From Verrucomicrobiaceae bacterium (lineage in GTDB: Bacteria > Verrucomicrobiota > Verrucomicrobiia > Verrucomicrobiales > Verrucomicrobiaceae), in contig JAEUHK010000051.1 of NCBI GenBank assembly GCA_016795465.1, positions 124,001 through 188,000 of the forward strand: DNA of 64,000 bases. The letters run 5' to 3'. Below are positions 25,631 through 33,972 of this stretch, piece after piece. The number at the start of each line of letters is the position of its first letter. The stretch's first letter is position 1. Made by a program: the position numbers and the translations under genes. The notes below the pieces were generated by a model. That model was not told the DNA's origin. It did no database searches and saw nothing but the letters and a program-made list of their open reading frames with translations.

Positions 25631-26659
25631 TCACGCACCAGCCGGGCGTTCCCGCCGGTGCCACGCGATGGTTCTACGAAGTCCCTCATCAAAGTCAACG
25701 TATTTGAGCCTGCCGAACTCCCGCTCAAAAAGCCCCATGTCGATGCCCACTTCCGCAGGTGCTCCTTCGAGCGGTTTGGCGGTCTCGGGGAGCTTCACGG
25801 GCACGCCGAGCTGGGCTCCGATTTTCTCCGCCACCTCACGAATGAGCAACACGCCGCGACCACCGACATTGTAAACGGGTTCACGGCCTTCCAAGGCGGC
25901 CCGCAGCATGATGCGGACGGCATCGGGAGCATAGCAATACACCCGGCGTGCCTCGCCGTGGTCCATCATGGCGATCTCGCCGAGCTTGATCGCCTTTTCG
26001 ATGAAGGTGTAAAGCACACGGCGGTCATCCGGACGTGCTCCGGGGCCATACGCGAGAGCGAGGCGGGCCGAGACGGCCTGGATGCCCGCGGAGCGGGCTG
26101 CATTGCATGCAGCCTCACCGCAGCGCTTGCCCTCGATGTAGCAGGCACGCGGATGGGTGGTGTTCGTGCTGCCGATCTTATCCTCGCGGTTTGGCTCACC
26201 AGCCGGCAGGCCGACGTAAAGCTCGCTCGTGCTCACAAACAGGAAGCGGCCGCCTTGCGGCACTTTTTCGAGAAGGTCGAGCGTGGCCTCGGTGTTCAGC
26301 CGGATGGTCTTCGAAGGGTTTTCGAGGAAGCGACCGGGCTGCCCATATCCCGCGGCATGCAGGATGAACTCGGCTTGATCCAGTCCGCGGCGGAAAGAGG
26401 GATCGGTGAGGTCACCGCGGATGATCTCGATCTGCGGATGATCGAGCATCTGCGCCACCACGCCTGTGACGGGGCTTTGGAAGGTCACGCGGAGACGCAG
26501 CTTCGAGCCTTCATCAATGAGACGACGGAAGGCCGCGGCCATGTGGATGCCGACCACGCCGGAGGCACCGGTGAGCAGCACACGGCCGTCTTGCAGGAGA
26601 TGACGCGGGACGCCGTCGAGCGCGATGCCGGCGTCGTCATGGAAATAGGATTCAGACAT
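25631..26659 (-). CDS. NAD-dependent epimerase/dehydratase (extended SDR)
   Basis: 342 residues from ATG 26659; the frame is open further upstream but only in the shadow of the next gene. The nucleotide-binding VLLTGASGVVGIHMA begins near residue 27. The active site has FVSTSELYVG and CYIEGKRCGE, so the canonical YxxxK is present as YIEGK. A glycine-rich YNVGGRG segment is also seen. This pattern is close to UDP-glucuronate decarboxylases and related nucleotide-sugar SDRs (SELYGxP is typical of them). Substrate unproven. It overlaps the transketolase C-terminal subunit gene by 8 bases. Confidence 0.8.
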   Translation of the reverse strand: MSESYFHDDAGIALDGVPRHLLQDGRVLLTGASGVVGIHMAAAFRRLIDEGSKLRLRVTFQSPVTGVVAQMLDHPQIEIIRGDLTDPSFRRGLDQAEFILHAAGYGQPGRFLENPSKTIRLNTEATLDLLEKVPQGGRFLFVSTSELYVGLPAGEPNREDKIGSTNTTHPRACYIEGKRCGEAACNAARSAGIQAVSARLALAYGPGARPDDRRVLYTFIEKAIKLGEIAMMDHGEARRVYCYAPDAVRIMLRAALEGREPVYNVGGRGVLLIREVAEKIGAQLGVPVKLPETAKPLEGAPAEVGIDMGLFEREFGRLKYVDFDEGLRRTIAWHRRERPAGA

Positions 26660-27533
26660 GGCGGAGTTCGTCGAGACGGGCGCGGATGTCCGCCGCCAGC
26701 AGGCCGCAGGCAGCGTCGTGATAGCTGGCGTGGCCGTAATCGGTGAGGAATTTCCTCGGCACGCCCATGCTGGAGAGGGCGATGCGTTTGCCGCGGAGGG
26801 CATTCGTGATGCTGGCGGCCAGCGTGCCTTCGTAAAACGGCTCCACGCAGAGGATGCGGCCATCACCGGCATGCTCGCGCAGCGTTTCAGCATCAAACGG
26901 TGCCAGCGTGGTGTAGTAAAGGATCGTGGCATCGCTGCCGGCGGCAGCTTCGATCACGCGATCGAGGAACGGACCCACGGTGACGATCACCGGACCGCTG
27001 CCACGTTGCACGACCTCGGCCTTTCCAAAGGTCACCGGGCGGGCTTCGCTGTTCGAACGCTCCGAAAGGCGATGATAGGTCGGTTTGCCACTCGCGAAGG
27101 TTTGCGACATCAGCGAGTCAAACTCCGCCGGATGGCCTGGAACGAGGATCTGCATGCCTGGAACGGCCTGCATGAGCTCCACATCGCCCGGGCAATGGTG
27201 CGAGCAACCGAGCGCCGCGTAATCATACGAGCCGCCGACGGTCACAAAGTGCCCGCCGAGGGCCTGGTAGCCGAAATCGACCTTGATCTGCTCAAACGCA
27301 CGTTCGACGACGAACGGCGCGATGCTGTGGAAGAGCGGGATGAAGCCTTCTTTGGCCAGACCAGCCGCCACGCTGACCGTGGCCTGCTCGAGGATGCCGA
27401 TGTTGATGACGCGCTTCGGATGCTTTTGGAAGGCATGGCGGAAGGCGAACACGCCGATGTCTCCGAGCAGCACAACGAGACGCGGGTCCTCGTCGAGCAG
27501 ACGCTCCATGGTGGTGACAAACTGCCTTCTCAT
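26652..27533 (-). CDS. Transketolase-like protein, C-terminal (Pyr) subunit
   Basis: 293 residues. It carries the pyrimidine-binding domain with INIGILEQATVSVAAGLA, where the Glu activates ThDP, and a C-terminal transketolase domain (ILCVEPFYEGTL). It is half of a split transketolase; the other half is encoded immediately upstream with a 4-base overlap (ATGA), so an equimolar complex is expected. Split transketolases of this kind often transfer a two-carbon ketol unit in specialised sugar synthesis, not in the pentose phosphate pathway. The acceptor here is unknown. Confidence 0.87.
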   Translation of the reverse strand: MRRQFVTTMERLLDEDPRLVVLLGDIGVFAFRHAFQKHPKRVINIGILEQATVSVAAGLAKEGFIPLFHSIAPFVVERAFEQIKVDFGYQALGGHFVTVGGSYDYAALGCSHHCPGDVELMQAVPGMQILVPGHPAEFDSLMSQTFASGKPTYHRLSERSNSEARPVTFGKAEVVQRGSGPVIVTVGPFLDRVIEAAAGSDATILYYTTLAPFDAETLREHAGDGRILCVEPFYEGTLAASITNALRGKRIALSSMGVPRKFLTDYGHASYHDAACGLLAADIRARLDELRHV

Positions 27534-28303
27534 GCCAGTTGCGCCAGCACGGCCTCCAGTTCGTCCGCTTTCGGGGCCTTGTGATGCCACGCGGGGTTGT
27601 TTTCCATCTCTTTGCAGCCTTTTCCTTTGATCGTGCTGGCGATCACCGCACGCGGCACATCACCGCCATGCGGCTTCAGCGCGGCCTCGATCTGCGCATG
27701 ATCATGTCCATCGATCTCGACGACATCCCAGCCGAAGGAGCGGAACTTCGCGGCGAGGTCGCCGAGCATCAGCGCACGGTCGCCGGAGTGGTTGAAATCA
27801 ACGACGCAGGTGAAATTGCCCAGCTTGTGATGCGCAGCGAGCAGCGCCGCCTCCCACACCGCGCCTTCATTGCACTCGCCATCACCGACGATGCACACCA
27901 CGCGGGAGCTCGACTCGCGAATTTTGAGCCCGAGGGCCATGCCAGCCGCCATCGGCATGCCGTGACCGAGCGAGCCGGTGGAGGCCTCCACGCCCGGCAC
28001 CTTGCGCGAGTCCGGATGACCGCCGAGACGACCGCTGGAGGAGGCAAAGGTCTTCAATTCTTCCATCGGGAAGAAACCACGCGTGGCGAGGATGCCGTAA
28101 ATGCCGAGCGAGGCGTGGCCTTTGCTCAGGACGAAGCGGTCACGCGACGGATCAGCCGGATTCGCCGGGTCGTGGCGCAAAAGGCCATGGTAGAGCACCC
28201 ACAAGATGTCCAGGATCGAGAAGGCGCTGGCGATATGCCCTTCCCCGGCGACGCAGGCGGCGCGGAGGATTTGCTCTCGGAGGTCACGAAGGGGAGATGC
28301 CAT
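27530..28303 (-). CDS. Transketolase-like protein, N-terminal (PP) subunit
   Basis: 257 residues from ATG 28303. The ThDP diphosphate/Mg motif is VGDGECNEGAVWEAALLA with a later VVDFNHSG. GEGHIASAFSILDIL and LSKGHASLGIYGIL are classic transketolase N-terminal motifs containing ligand histidines. The length is that of known transketolase N-terminal subunits. It is paired with the next gene for the C-terminal half. Position in the middle of a nucleotide-sugar operon points to glycan precursor synthesis. Confidence 0.88.
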   Translation of the reverse strand: MASPLRDLREQILRAACVAGEGHIASAFSILDILWVLYHGLLRHDPANPADPSRDRFVLSKGHASLGIYGILATRGFFPMEELKTFASSSGRLGGHPDSRKVPGVEASTGSLGHGMPMAAGMALGLKIRESSSRVVCIVGDGECNEGAVWEAALLAAHHKLGNFTCVVDFNHSGDRALMLGDLAAKFRSFGWDVVEIDGHDHAQIEAALKPHGGDVPRAVIASTIKGKGCKEMENNPAWHHKAPKADELEAVLAQLA

Positions 28304-28334
28304 GAAACGGGAGGCGATACAAAGCACGCACGCC

Positions 28335-29396
28335 CTACCCGGCAAGATGAAATCGCGCCTGAATCGCGCTGGTGACCTCCTTGACGCGGATGCTGCTCAT
28401 GCAGCTCACGATCTGCGTCTTGTCACAGGCCAGCTCCGCGCCCCGCACGGCGATGCAGGCGCAGTCACGGTGCAGCACGACATGCTGGTCACCATACGGA
28501 CGCCAGCGTTTGACCTGCGAGGGGCCAAAAAGAATGACCGCCGGCACCCGCACGGCCGAGGCCATGTGCGAAGGAGCGGAGTCCATGCCGAAGAAAAACC
28601 GTGCCTGACGCATGAAGGCCGCCAGCTCGCGGAGGCTCATGTCGCCCAAACGGGCATGGCAGGGGTGTTTGACGAGGCTGACGATGTTTCTCGCCCGCTT
28701 CAGCTCATCCTGCGAAGGGCCGCAGGTCACCACCGGCACCCAGCCTTGCTGCGTGAGCCAGTCGATCACCTCGGCCACACGTTCATCATGCCAGCATTTG
28801 AAGAGCCAGCGGGAGGTGGGATGCACCACGACGAGCTTTTCACGCGGAATGCCATGCTGCGAGAGCCAGTCACATGCCTTTTGCTCCTCCACCGGCGTAG
28901 GCGGGAAGTCGGGATGGATGTCGTAATGCGGAATTCCCATGCGCATGAGGAACTCCCGCTCGTGCTCCATCACATGATGCGAGCGGTCCGGCTTGCCGCC
29001 GTAGTCGGTGAAGAGATACGGCTTCAACTTCGAACCCGCTGTGACCTGAATTCCCCAGCGACGGCTCGCGCCGCTGAGTGCCGCATACCACATGGCGCGA
29101 TCACTCCAGGTAAAATCCACGACGAGGTCATAGCCACCGCGTGCCACCGCCGCGGCCACCCGCCACTCTTCTCGGACGCGGGCGAGGCCTTTGAGCTTCC
29201 GCGGCGATTCGATGACGTTTTGAATCCAATCGAATCCCGCGATCAAATCACGGCTTCCCGGCGAGACGATCACATCGAGGCCAGCCTGCGGAAAGGTCTC
29301 GTGCAGCGCACGAAAGGCCGGAACACCGCAGATCACATCACCGAGGTGCTTGTTCTTGATCGCCAGGATGCGCCGGGGCTGCCAGGGAGTGCTCAC
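28335..29396 (-). CDS. Glycosyltransferase family 9 (heptosyltransferase-like)
   Basis: 353 residues starting at GTG 29396, whose GTGA overlaps the stop of the upstream gene by 4 bases. The start strand RILAIKNKHLGDVICGVPAF contains the GDxI/V acceptor motif of WaaC/WaaF enzymes. VVVHPTSRWLFKCW and FFGMDSAPSHMASAV (usually GxDSGPxH) match the ADP-heptose-binding C-domain. The role is likely transfer of a heptose or other sugar to a core-type glycan at the inner membrane. It is the second gene of the long operon. Confidence 0.9.
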   Translation of the reverse strand: MSTPWQPRRILAIKNKHLGDVICGVPAFRALHETFPQAGLDVIVSPGSRDLIAGFDWIQNVIESPRKLKGLARVREEWRVAAAVARGGYDLVVDFTWSDRAMWYAALSGASRRWGIQVTAGSKLKPYLFTDYGGKPDRSHHVMEHEREFLMRMGIPHYDIHPDFPPTPVEEQKACDWLSQHGIPREKLVVVHPTSRWLFKCWHDERVAEVIDWLTQQGWVPVVTCGPSQDELKRARNIVSLVKHPCHARLGDMSLRELAAFMRQARFFFGMDSAPSHMASAVRVPAVILFGPSQVKRWRPYGDQHVVLHRDCACIAVRGAELACDKTQIVSCMSSIRVKEVTSAIQARFHLAG

Positions 29397-30535
29397 GATG
29401 CGGATGTTTTGAGTCTCGCGGCCTCCGGTTGCTCCAAAAGACGGTCGAGCAGCATGGCGAAGCGCTCTTCGGGGAAGGTCCAGTTGCCTCGCGAGGGCGC
29501 GGGCTCGTTCGAGAGGAAGGTCACGGCCTCGTTGCCGCAGATGCGGGCGAGCTGCGAACCATGCGCCGAGGTATAAACCTGGTTTTCCGGTGTTCCGGGT
29601 GCCAGCATCACCAGCAGGCTCGTTTTGCAAAAGAGGATGTTGCAGATGCCCTGGCCGATCGGGCCGATGATGAGCGGCGACGCACGGAACATACCGATCT
29701 GCACCGGCAGCGGGTAATCGCCGAGGCGGATGACATCCACCGGACCGATCTTGGACCGCAGGATCTCCACGATGCGCTCTTCGTTCTCGAGCTGCTTGTC
29801 TGGCGCATCGCGTCGCGTGATGAAAAGCGGCCTGCCGGGGCCATTTTCGACCGGATACGAGGCCGCGCACTCGGAGAGCTCATCGTAAAACGGCGGCGGG
29901 CAGAGCGATGACTTGCCGTAGAGGTTTGGAACGAAGATCAAATCATCGACCTGCATCGTCCCGCGGGTGCCTTCGACGATTTTCGAGGGATCGAGGCCCG
30001 CCCAGGTGATGTATCGCGCCTGCCAGCGGGCATGACCGGGAGCCACGAGCAGCTTGTAGTCCGGCAGCGACTTCAAATAATCCCGCGCCGCCATCAGACG
30101 CGGCAGATGCTGCAGCATGAAATGACCACGGTTTTCATGGTTGCGGCCCGTGAGATGGAAAACAGGTCCCGTGATGCGTTTCGCCCCGATTTTCAGCGGA
30201 CGGCAGATTTTGAGCTTTTCGAGGTTGTAAGGCCTCACCCAGGGCTCAAACAGGCTGCCATCACTCAAGAACACCTGCCCCTGATCGCCCGTGAGCCAGG
30301 TGTCACGCAGGCGGTAAAGCTCCGCGGCAGGCCAGTCGAAATCGTAACGAGAGGTGCCGGGGCCGTTCACCTGCTCCTCGAGCAGGTTTTGATCATCCCG
30401 GCGGCCCGCCTCGATGATTTGGACCCGTTCCTGCAGGCCGGCAGCCTGGTCAGGGCCGGAAACCTTCAGGGACCCGCTGGTGAAGCGGAGGAGAAGGTTG
30501 TAAGCATCCAAAATGCTGCGGGAGACGGCTTTCAT
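29393..30535 (-). CDS. GT61/DUF563-like glycosyltransferase
   Basis: 380 residues from ATG 30535. The middle has GHFMLQHLPRLMAARDYL and the C-terminus has IIGPIGQGICNILFCK, similar to the DUF563/GT61 family of capsule and O-antigen transferases, in which a GxHG-like motif is expected near the end. Here HGSQLAR follows. No signal peptide is seen. It is the first gene of the 15-gene minus-strand operon and overlaps the GT9 gene by GTGA. Donor and acceptor are unknown. Confidence 0.72.
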   Translation of the reverse strand: MKAVSRSILDAYNLLLRFTSGSLKVSGPDQAAGLQERVQIIEAGRRDDQNLLEEQVNGPGTSRYDFDWPAAELYRLRDTWLTGDQGQVFLSDGSLFEPWVRPYNLEKLKICRPLKIGAKRITGPVFHLTGRNHENRGHFMLQHLPRLMAARDYLKSLPDYKLLVAPGHARWQARYITWAGLDPSKIVEGTRGTMQVDDLIFVPNLYGKSSLCPPPFYDELSECAASYPVENGPGRPLFITRRDAPDKQLENEERIVEILRSKIGPVDVIRLGDYPLPVQIGMFRASPLIIGPIGQGICNILFCKTSLLVMLAPGTPENQVYTSAHGSQLARICGNEAVTFLSNEPAPSRGNWTFPEERFAMLLDRLLEQPEAARLKTSAS

Positions 30536-30545
30536 GCGGCCCGCG

Positions 30546-30574
30546 GTGATAGAGTGCCGGGGGGAGAGGCGCAA
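30546..30574 (-). promoter_or_regulatory. Possible promoter of the 15-gene glycan operon
   Basis: Read on the minus strand, TTGCGC (30574-30569) and TATCAC (30551-30546) are 17 bases apart. The -10-like element ends 10 bases before the start codon of the first gene, implying a very short leader. Found by eye. Confidence 0.3.
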
Positions 30575-30609
30575 TCGAATTATCCAGCCCGGTTCGCGCC
30601 TTGGTTTTT

Positions 30610-31740
30610 ATGGTTGATCCGATGTCTCTTTTGCGGCCTGATGCCGTTCTTATTTCGCGTCCCCAAATGGTTGTCCATCATTACGTCCCCTTCACCAGCA
30701 ATGTAGGCGATCTGTTTGTGCGTGATGGCATCCACAAGCGCCTGCGCGAGACCTTTCCAGGGGTTCAAATCGAGGAATTCCCGGCCAATGACCCGCACAA
30801 GAAGTCCGGCCGGGCCGTGGGCCTCGAAGGTGAAAACCTCGAACGCACGAATGCCGAGGCAGATCTGGTCATCGTGGGCGGCAGCAACATGTACCAAGGC
30901 CCCGACTGGCGCTTTGTGACCAGTGTGGAGGCCATCGAGAAGCTCCAGGTGCCGCTCGCCTTCATCGGCCTCGGCGTGGGATCGATCCGTGGCAAGAAGG
31001 CACGGCCGATCTCCGAGCGCTCACGCCAGGAAATCATCGCCTCGCATCGCAAGGCCATCGGCGTGGCCGTGCGGGATGTGGACACGGTAGAGTTTCTCGC
31101 CGGGCTCGGCATCGAAGCCACGCTCACCGGCTGCCCGGCCACCTTCATCAGCCACGAACCCCTCAAACAAGGCCAGCCGAAGCGGGTGCTCGTCAGCGCA
31201 CCGCCGGAGCGTTTCCTGCCGAAATGGGGGCACAAAGGCTACTTTAGCGGAAAGGTGATGCAGTCCACGTTTGAGCAGGTCTTGGGGACCTTGAAGGCCT
31301 CGGGAGCCGATTTTGATGTCGTGGCCCAGGATGCGCAGGACATGAAATACCTGCCGCCGTTTGTTTCCCGCTTCGGCAAAGAGCCGCTCTACTTCGGCAT
31401 GGAGACGACCAAGTATCTCGACCTCTTCCGCGAGGCGGATCTGGTCGTGTGCTACCGGCTGCACATGGCCATCGCTTCGCTCGGCATGGGCGTGCCCTTC
31501 CTGCTGGTGAACTTTGACCAGCGCACCGCTGCCTTCCGGAACACCTTCAATGCCGCCGATGCCACCTACGATGCGTTTGGCTTCTTCGCGCAGCGTCGTC
31601 TGGCAGGTGCTGTGAGGCAGTGGCAGCAGCCGGATGCCGTGCTGCATGGTGCCTGGCGGAAAGCCATCTCCCGTCGTGACGAACTGTGGAATGTGACACA
31701 GTCGTTTTATGCCTCACTGGCTCAAAAACTAGCCTCGTAG
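30610..31740 (+). CDS. Polysaccharide pyruvyl transferase family protein
   Basis: 376 residues. The family core is visible: FTSNVGDLFVRDGIHKRL near the N-terminus (equivalent to the GNxGD start motif), LVIVGGSNMYQGP, FIGLGVGSIRGKK and VCYRLHMAIASLGMGVPFL, where the R-x-H is typical of pyruvyl transferases (CsaB/WcaK type). These enzymes add a pyruvate ketal from PEP to sugars; some homologues have other roles. The start is unsure: ATG at 30610, 30622 or 30667 are possible and none has a clear ribosome binding site. It opens a plus-strand glycan group. Confidence 0.82.
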   Translation: MVDPMSLLRPDAVLISRPQMVVHHYVPFTSNVGDLFVRDGIHKRLRETFPGVQIEEFPANDPHKKSGRAVGLEGENLERTNAEADLVIVGGSNMYQGPDWRFVTSVEAIEKLQVPLAFIGLGVGSIRGKKARPISERSRQEIIASHRKAIGVAVRDVDTVEFLAGLGIEATLTGCPATFISHEPLKQGQPKRVLVSAPPERFLPKWGHKGYFSGKVMQSTFEQVLGTLKASGADFDVVAQDAQDMKYLPPFVSRFGKEPLYFGMETTKYLDLFREADLVVCYRLHMAIASLGMGVPFLLVNFDQRTAAFRNTFNAADATYDAFGFFAQRRLAGAVRQWQQPDAVLHGAWRKAISRRDELWNVTQSFYASLAQKLAS

Positions 31741-31749
31741 TCCACGACC

Positions 31750-32853
31750 ATGAAGGTGATGCATGTCTTCATCAGCATGCCTGTGGGCGGAGCGGAGGAT
31801 CTCGTGCTTTCCATCCTCCGAAACGCTCCGCCAGAGGCTCGTGCGGAGGCTGTTTGCCTGGGCCAGCCCGGAGTCGCAGGCAGCGAGGCGATGCAGGCAG
31901 GCCTGCCCGTGCATCTGCTGCCCGTGGTGAGCAAAAAACGCTTTCAACCGCTGGCCGTCGTTAGGCTGGCGAGGTGGCTGCGGGCGCAAAGCGTCGATGT
32001 GGTGCACTCGCACGTCTATAATGCGCATGTTTACGCCGTGCTCGCTGCCCGGCTCGCCGGCATCCCGGTGGTGATGCACCATCACAAGACCTTCAATCGC
32101 GAGCGCCGCCGGCGCTGGTGGATCATGCGCCAGCTCGCCAAGCGCACCGCGGCACAGATCGCCCTGTCCGAGCAGACACGCCTGGACCTGGTCGATGCCC
32201 TCAAGCTCTCGCCCGAGACATGCACCGTCGTCTCCAACACCGTCGATGACACCGTCTTCACGCCGGTGACGGACAAAAAGGCCGCGCGATGCCTCGCCGG
32301 TCTCGCTGAGGATCACCCATGGGTCGGCGGCATCGCCTCGCTCTCGCCTCAGAAGAACCACATCGCCACCGTCCGCATGATGGACATCCTCGTTCGCGAG
32401 GGCTGCAATGCCTCCGGCGTCATTTGCGGCGAGGGAAACACCCGCTCCGCCCTGCAAAGCGAGATCGAACGCCTGCAAATCGGCCACCGGCTGCGCCTCG
32501 CGGGCAACCAACGCCCCATCGCACCGTGGCTTCAGGCTTTTGACGTGCTCGTGTTGCCTTCAACTTGGGAAGGCCAGCCCATGGTTCTGCTCCAGGCCAT
32601 GGCTTGTGACATCCCGGTCGTGGCAAGTGCCATTGAAGGAAACATCGCCACCCTCGGCGAGGGGCATCCCGGGCTCTTTCCACTGGAGGACGATGCCGCC
32701 TATGCCGCACGCGTGCGGGCCTGCCTCGATGACGACGCCTTCCGCGCCGCCGTGCTCACGCATCAGCGGCAGCAGTGGGCACGCCAGCCCCGGATGAGCG
32801 ACTATATCGACGCTCTCACGGCCATTTACCGGCGGCTCTGCTCAAAAACATAA
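31750..32853 (+). CDS. Glycosyltransferase family 4
   Basis: 367 residues. ISMPVGGAEDLVLSIL is the glycine-rich N-terminal acceptor loop, and VHSHVYNAHVYAVLAA, VICGEGNTRSALQSEI and PSTWEGQPMVLLQAMACDIP (E-x7-E region) follow the GT4 pattern closely. It probably adds one sugar to the lipid-linked glycan. It starts 9 bases after the pyruvyl transferase stop. Its 3' end overlaps the convergent methyltransferase gene by 28 bases. Confidence 0.9.
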   Translation: MKVMHVFISMPVGGAEDLVLSILRNAPPEARAEAVCLGQPGVAGSEAMQAGLPVHLLPVVSKKRFQPLAVVRLARWLRAQSVDVVHSHVYNAHVYAVLAARLAGIPVVMHHHKTFNRERRRRWWIMRQLAKRTAAQIALSEQTRLDLVDALKLSPETCTVVSNTVDDTVFTPVTDKKAARCLAGLAEDHPWVGGIASLSPQKNHIATVRMMDILVREGCNASGVICGEGNTRSALQSEIERLQIGHRLRLAGNQRPIAPWLQAFDVLVLPSTWEGQPMVLLQAMACDIPVVASAIEGNIATLGEGHPGLFPLEDDAAYAARVRACLDDDAFRAAVLTHQRQQWARQPRMSDYIDALTAIYRRLCSKT

Positions 32854-33371
32854 ATCTGCGAGGACATGAAGCGCTCGCCCCTCTCCTTGAACTGAAGGCC
32901 GTGGCGGCCCATCAAAGCGATGAGGCCCTCTTCCGTGAGGTCATTCACCCAGGCGTTCTGACGGCGGCGGGCGAGATTGTCTCCCGGATTGACGATGCAG
33001 TAGGCGATCACGCATTTCGGGGCGGCAGCCACCACGCGGTCGATGAACCATTCCACATCCTCCACATACTCCAGGCAGCCGCTGATGAAGCTCACATCTG
33101 CCTTCACGTCGGGAAACTGCTTCGCATTGAAATCGCACACCAGCGTGCCCGGACCTCGATCCAGGTAGTCACAGCCATGGTAGCTGTTCTCCGGGCCCAG
33201 GAACTCCTTCAGCCACATCGGGCCGCAGCCCAGATCGAGCACCGAGTCCTTTGCGCCGACATGGCGGCTCATCCCGCGGATGCGGTTCTTCCAGCGGTCA
33301 TCAAAGAATTCGATCTTCCGCCACTCTTTCCGGGGTAAAAAACGTGCAATCAGGTCTTTCCAGCGAGCCAT
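32826..33371 (-). CDS. Small class I SAM-dependent methyltransferase
   Basis: 181 residues from ATG 33371; the open frame continues upstream but would overlap the divergent gene and lacks family resemblance. The SAM-binding motif SVLDLGCGPMWLKEFLG is followed by GCDYLDRG and by FISGCLEYVEDVEWF, the acidic and post-motifs. The C-terminal half is short. It may methylate a glycan or lipid intermediate, judged only from location. It is convergent with the GT4 gene and divergent from the 33454 gene. Confidence 0.78.
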   Translation of the reverse strand: MARWKDLIARFLPRKEWRKIEFFDDRWKNRIRGMSRHVGAKDSVLDLGCGPMWLKEFLGPENSYHGCDYLDRGPGTLVCDFNAKQFPDVKADVSFISGCLEYVEDVEWFIDRVVAAAPKCVIAYCIVNPGDNLARRRQNAWVNDLTEEGLIALMGRHGLQFKERGERFMSSQIYVFEQSRR

Positions 33372-33453
33372 GGCCGCATCTGTGGCGCGGTCGCCCGATG
33401 AAAACAAGAAAATGCTCGCCGTGAGTGCCCTTCGCTCCAATTCTTCCGGCCTC

Positions 33454-33957
33454 ATGTCCCCCTCCACCGAGCCTGTTCCCAGCCCCCAGAAGCTGTTTCG
33501 CCTTCTGGATGCCGGGCACATCTCGCGGGAAGAATTCCAGCGGTTGATGGCGGTGCATGCCCGCGAGCTCATCGAGGAGATGGAGCAATCGCGGAAGAAC
33601 CCGGTGATGGCGTGGATGCACCAGCTTTTTAACCGCCGCGAAGCCGCCCGCTGGTCGGGCGGGCATGGCGAGACGCTCGTGCGGGAAATCTTGCTCGCCC
33701 TGGCGGATGAAGAGACCTTTCCGCCCTCCCGCTGGCTGTGGAATGCCTCCCACCCGCATGTGCCGCTGCATGTCTTTTTCCGCGCCCGCGAGATGCCGCG
33801 CTTCCGCTTTGTGAAGCTCCGCGCCTCGGCGCAGGCCGTGACGGTCGAAATCGAGCATGGCGGGAGCGATACCGCGCCGCCGGTGCGGGAGGAATTTTAC
33901 CTCCGACGCTATCGTGACATGCGGTTGATGGTGGAACGCCGCGCCATGCTGGGCTAG
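33454..33957 (+). CDS. Hypothetical protein
   Basis: 167 residues. I do not recognise a family. It is soluble and charged: a helical N-terminal half with LLDAGHISREEFQRLM, which resembles a short SHOCT-like helix pair, then MAWMHQLFNRREAARW. A basic, beta-rich C-terminal half ends EEFYLRRYRDMRLMVERR. The start at ATG 33454 avoids overlap with the divergent methyltransferase gene. It precedes the Agl23-like membrane protein gene by 15 bases and may be co-transcribed with it. Confidence 0.6.
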   Translation: MSPSTEPVPSPQKLFRLLDAGHISREEFQRLMAVHARELIEEMEQSRKNPVMAWMHQLFNRREAARWSGGHGETLVREILLALADEETFPPSRWLWNASHPHVPLHVFFRAREMPRFRFVKLRASAQAVTVEIEHGGSDTAPPVREEFYLRRYRDMRLMVERRAMLG

Positions 33958-33972
33958 GAAGGCGGACCCCTC

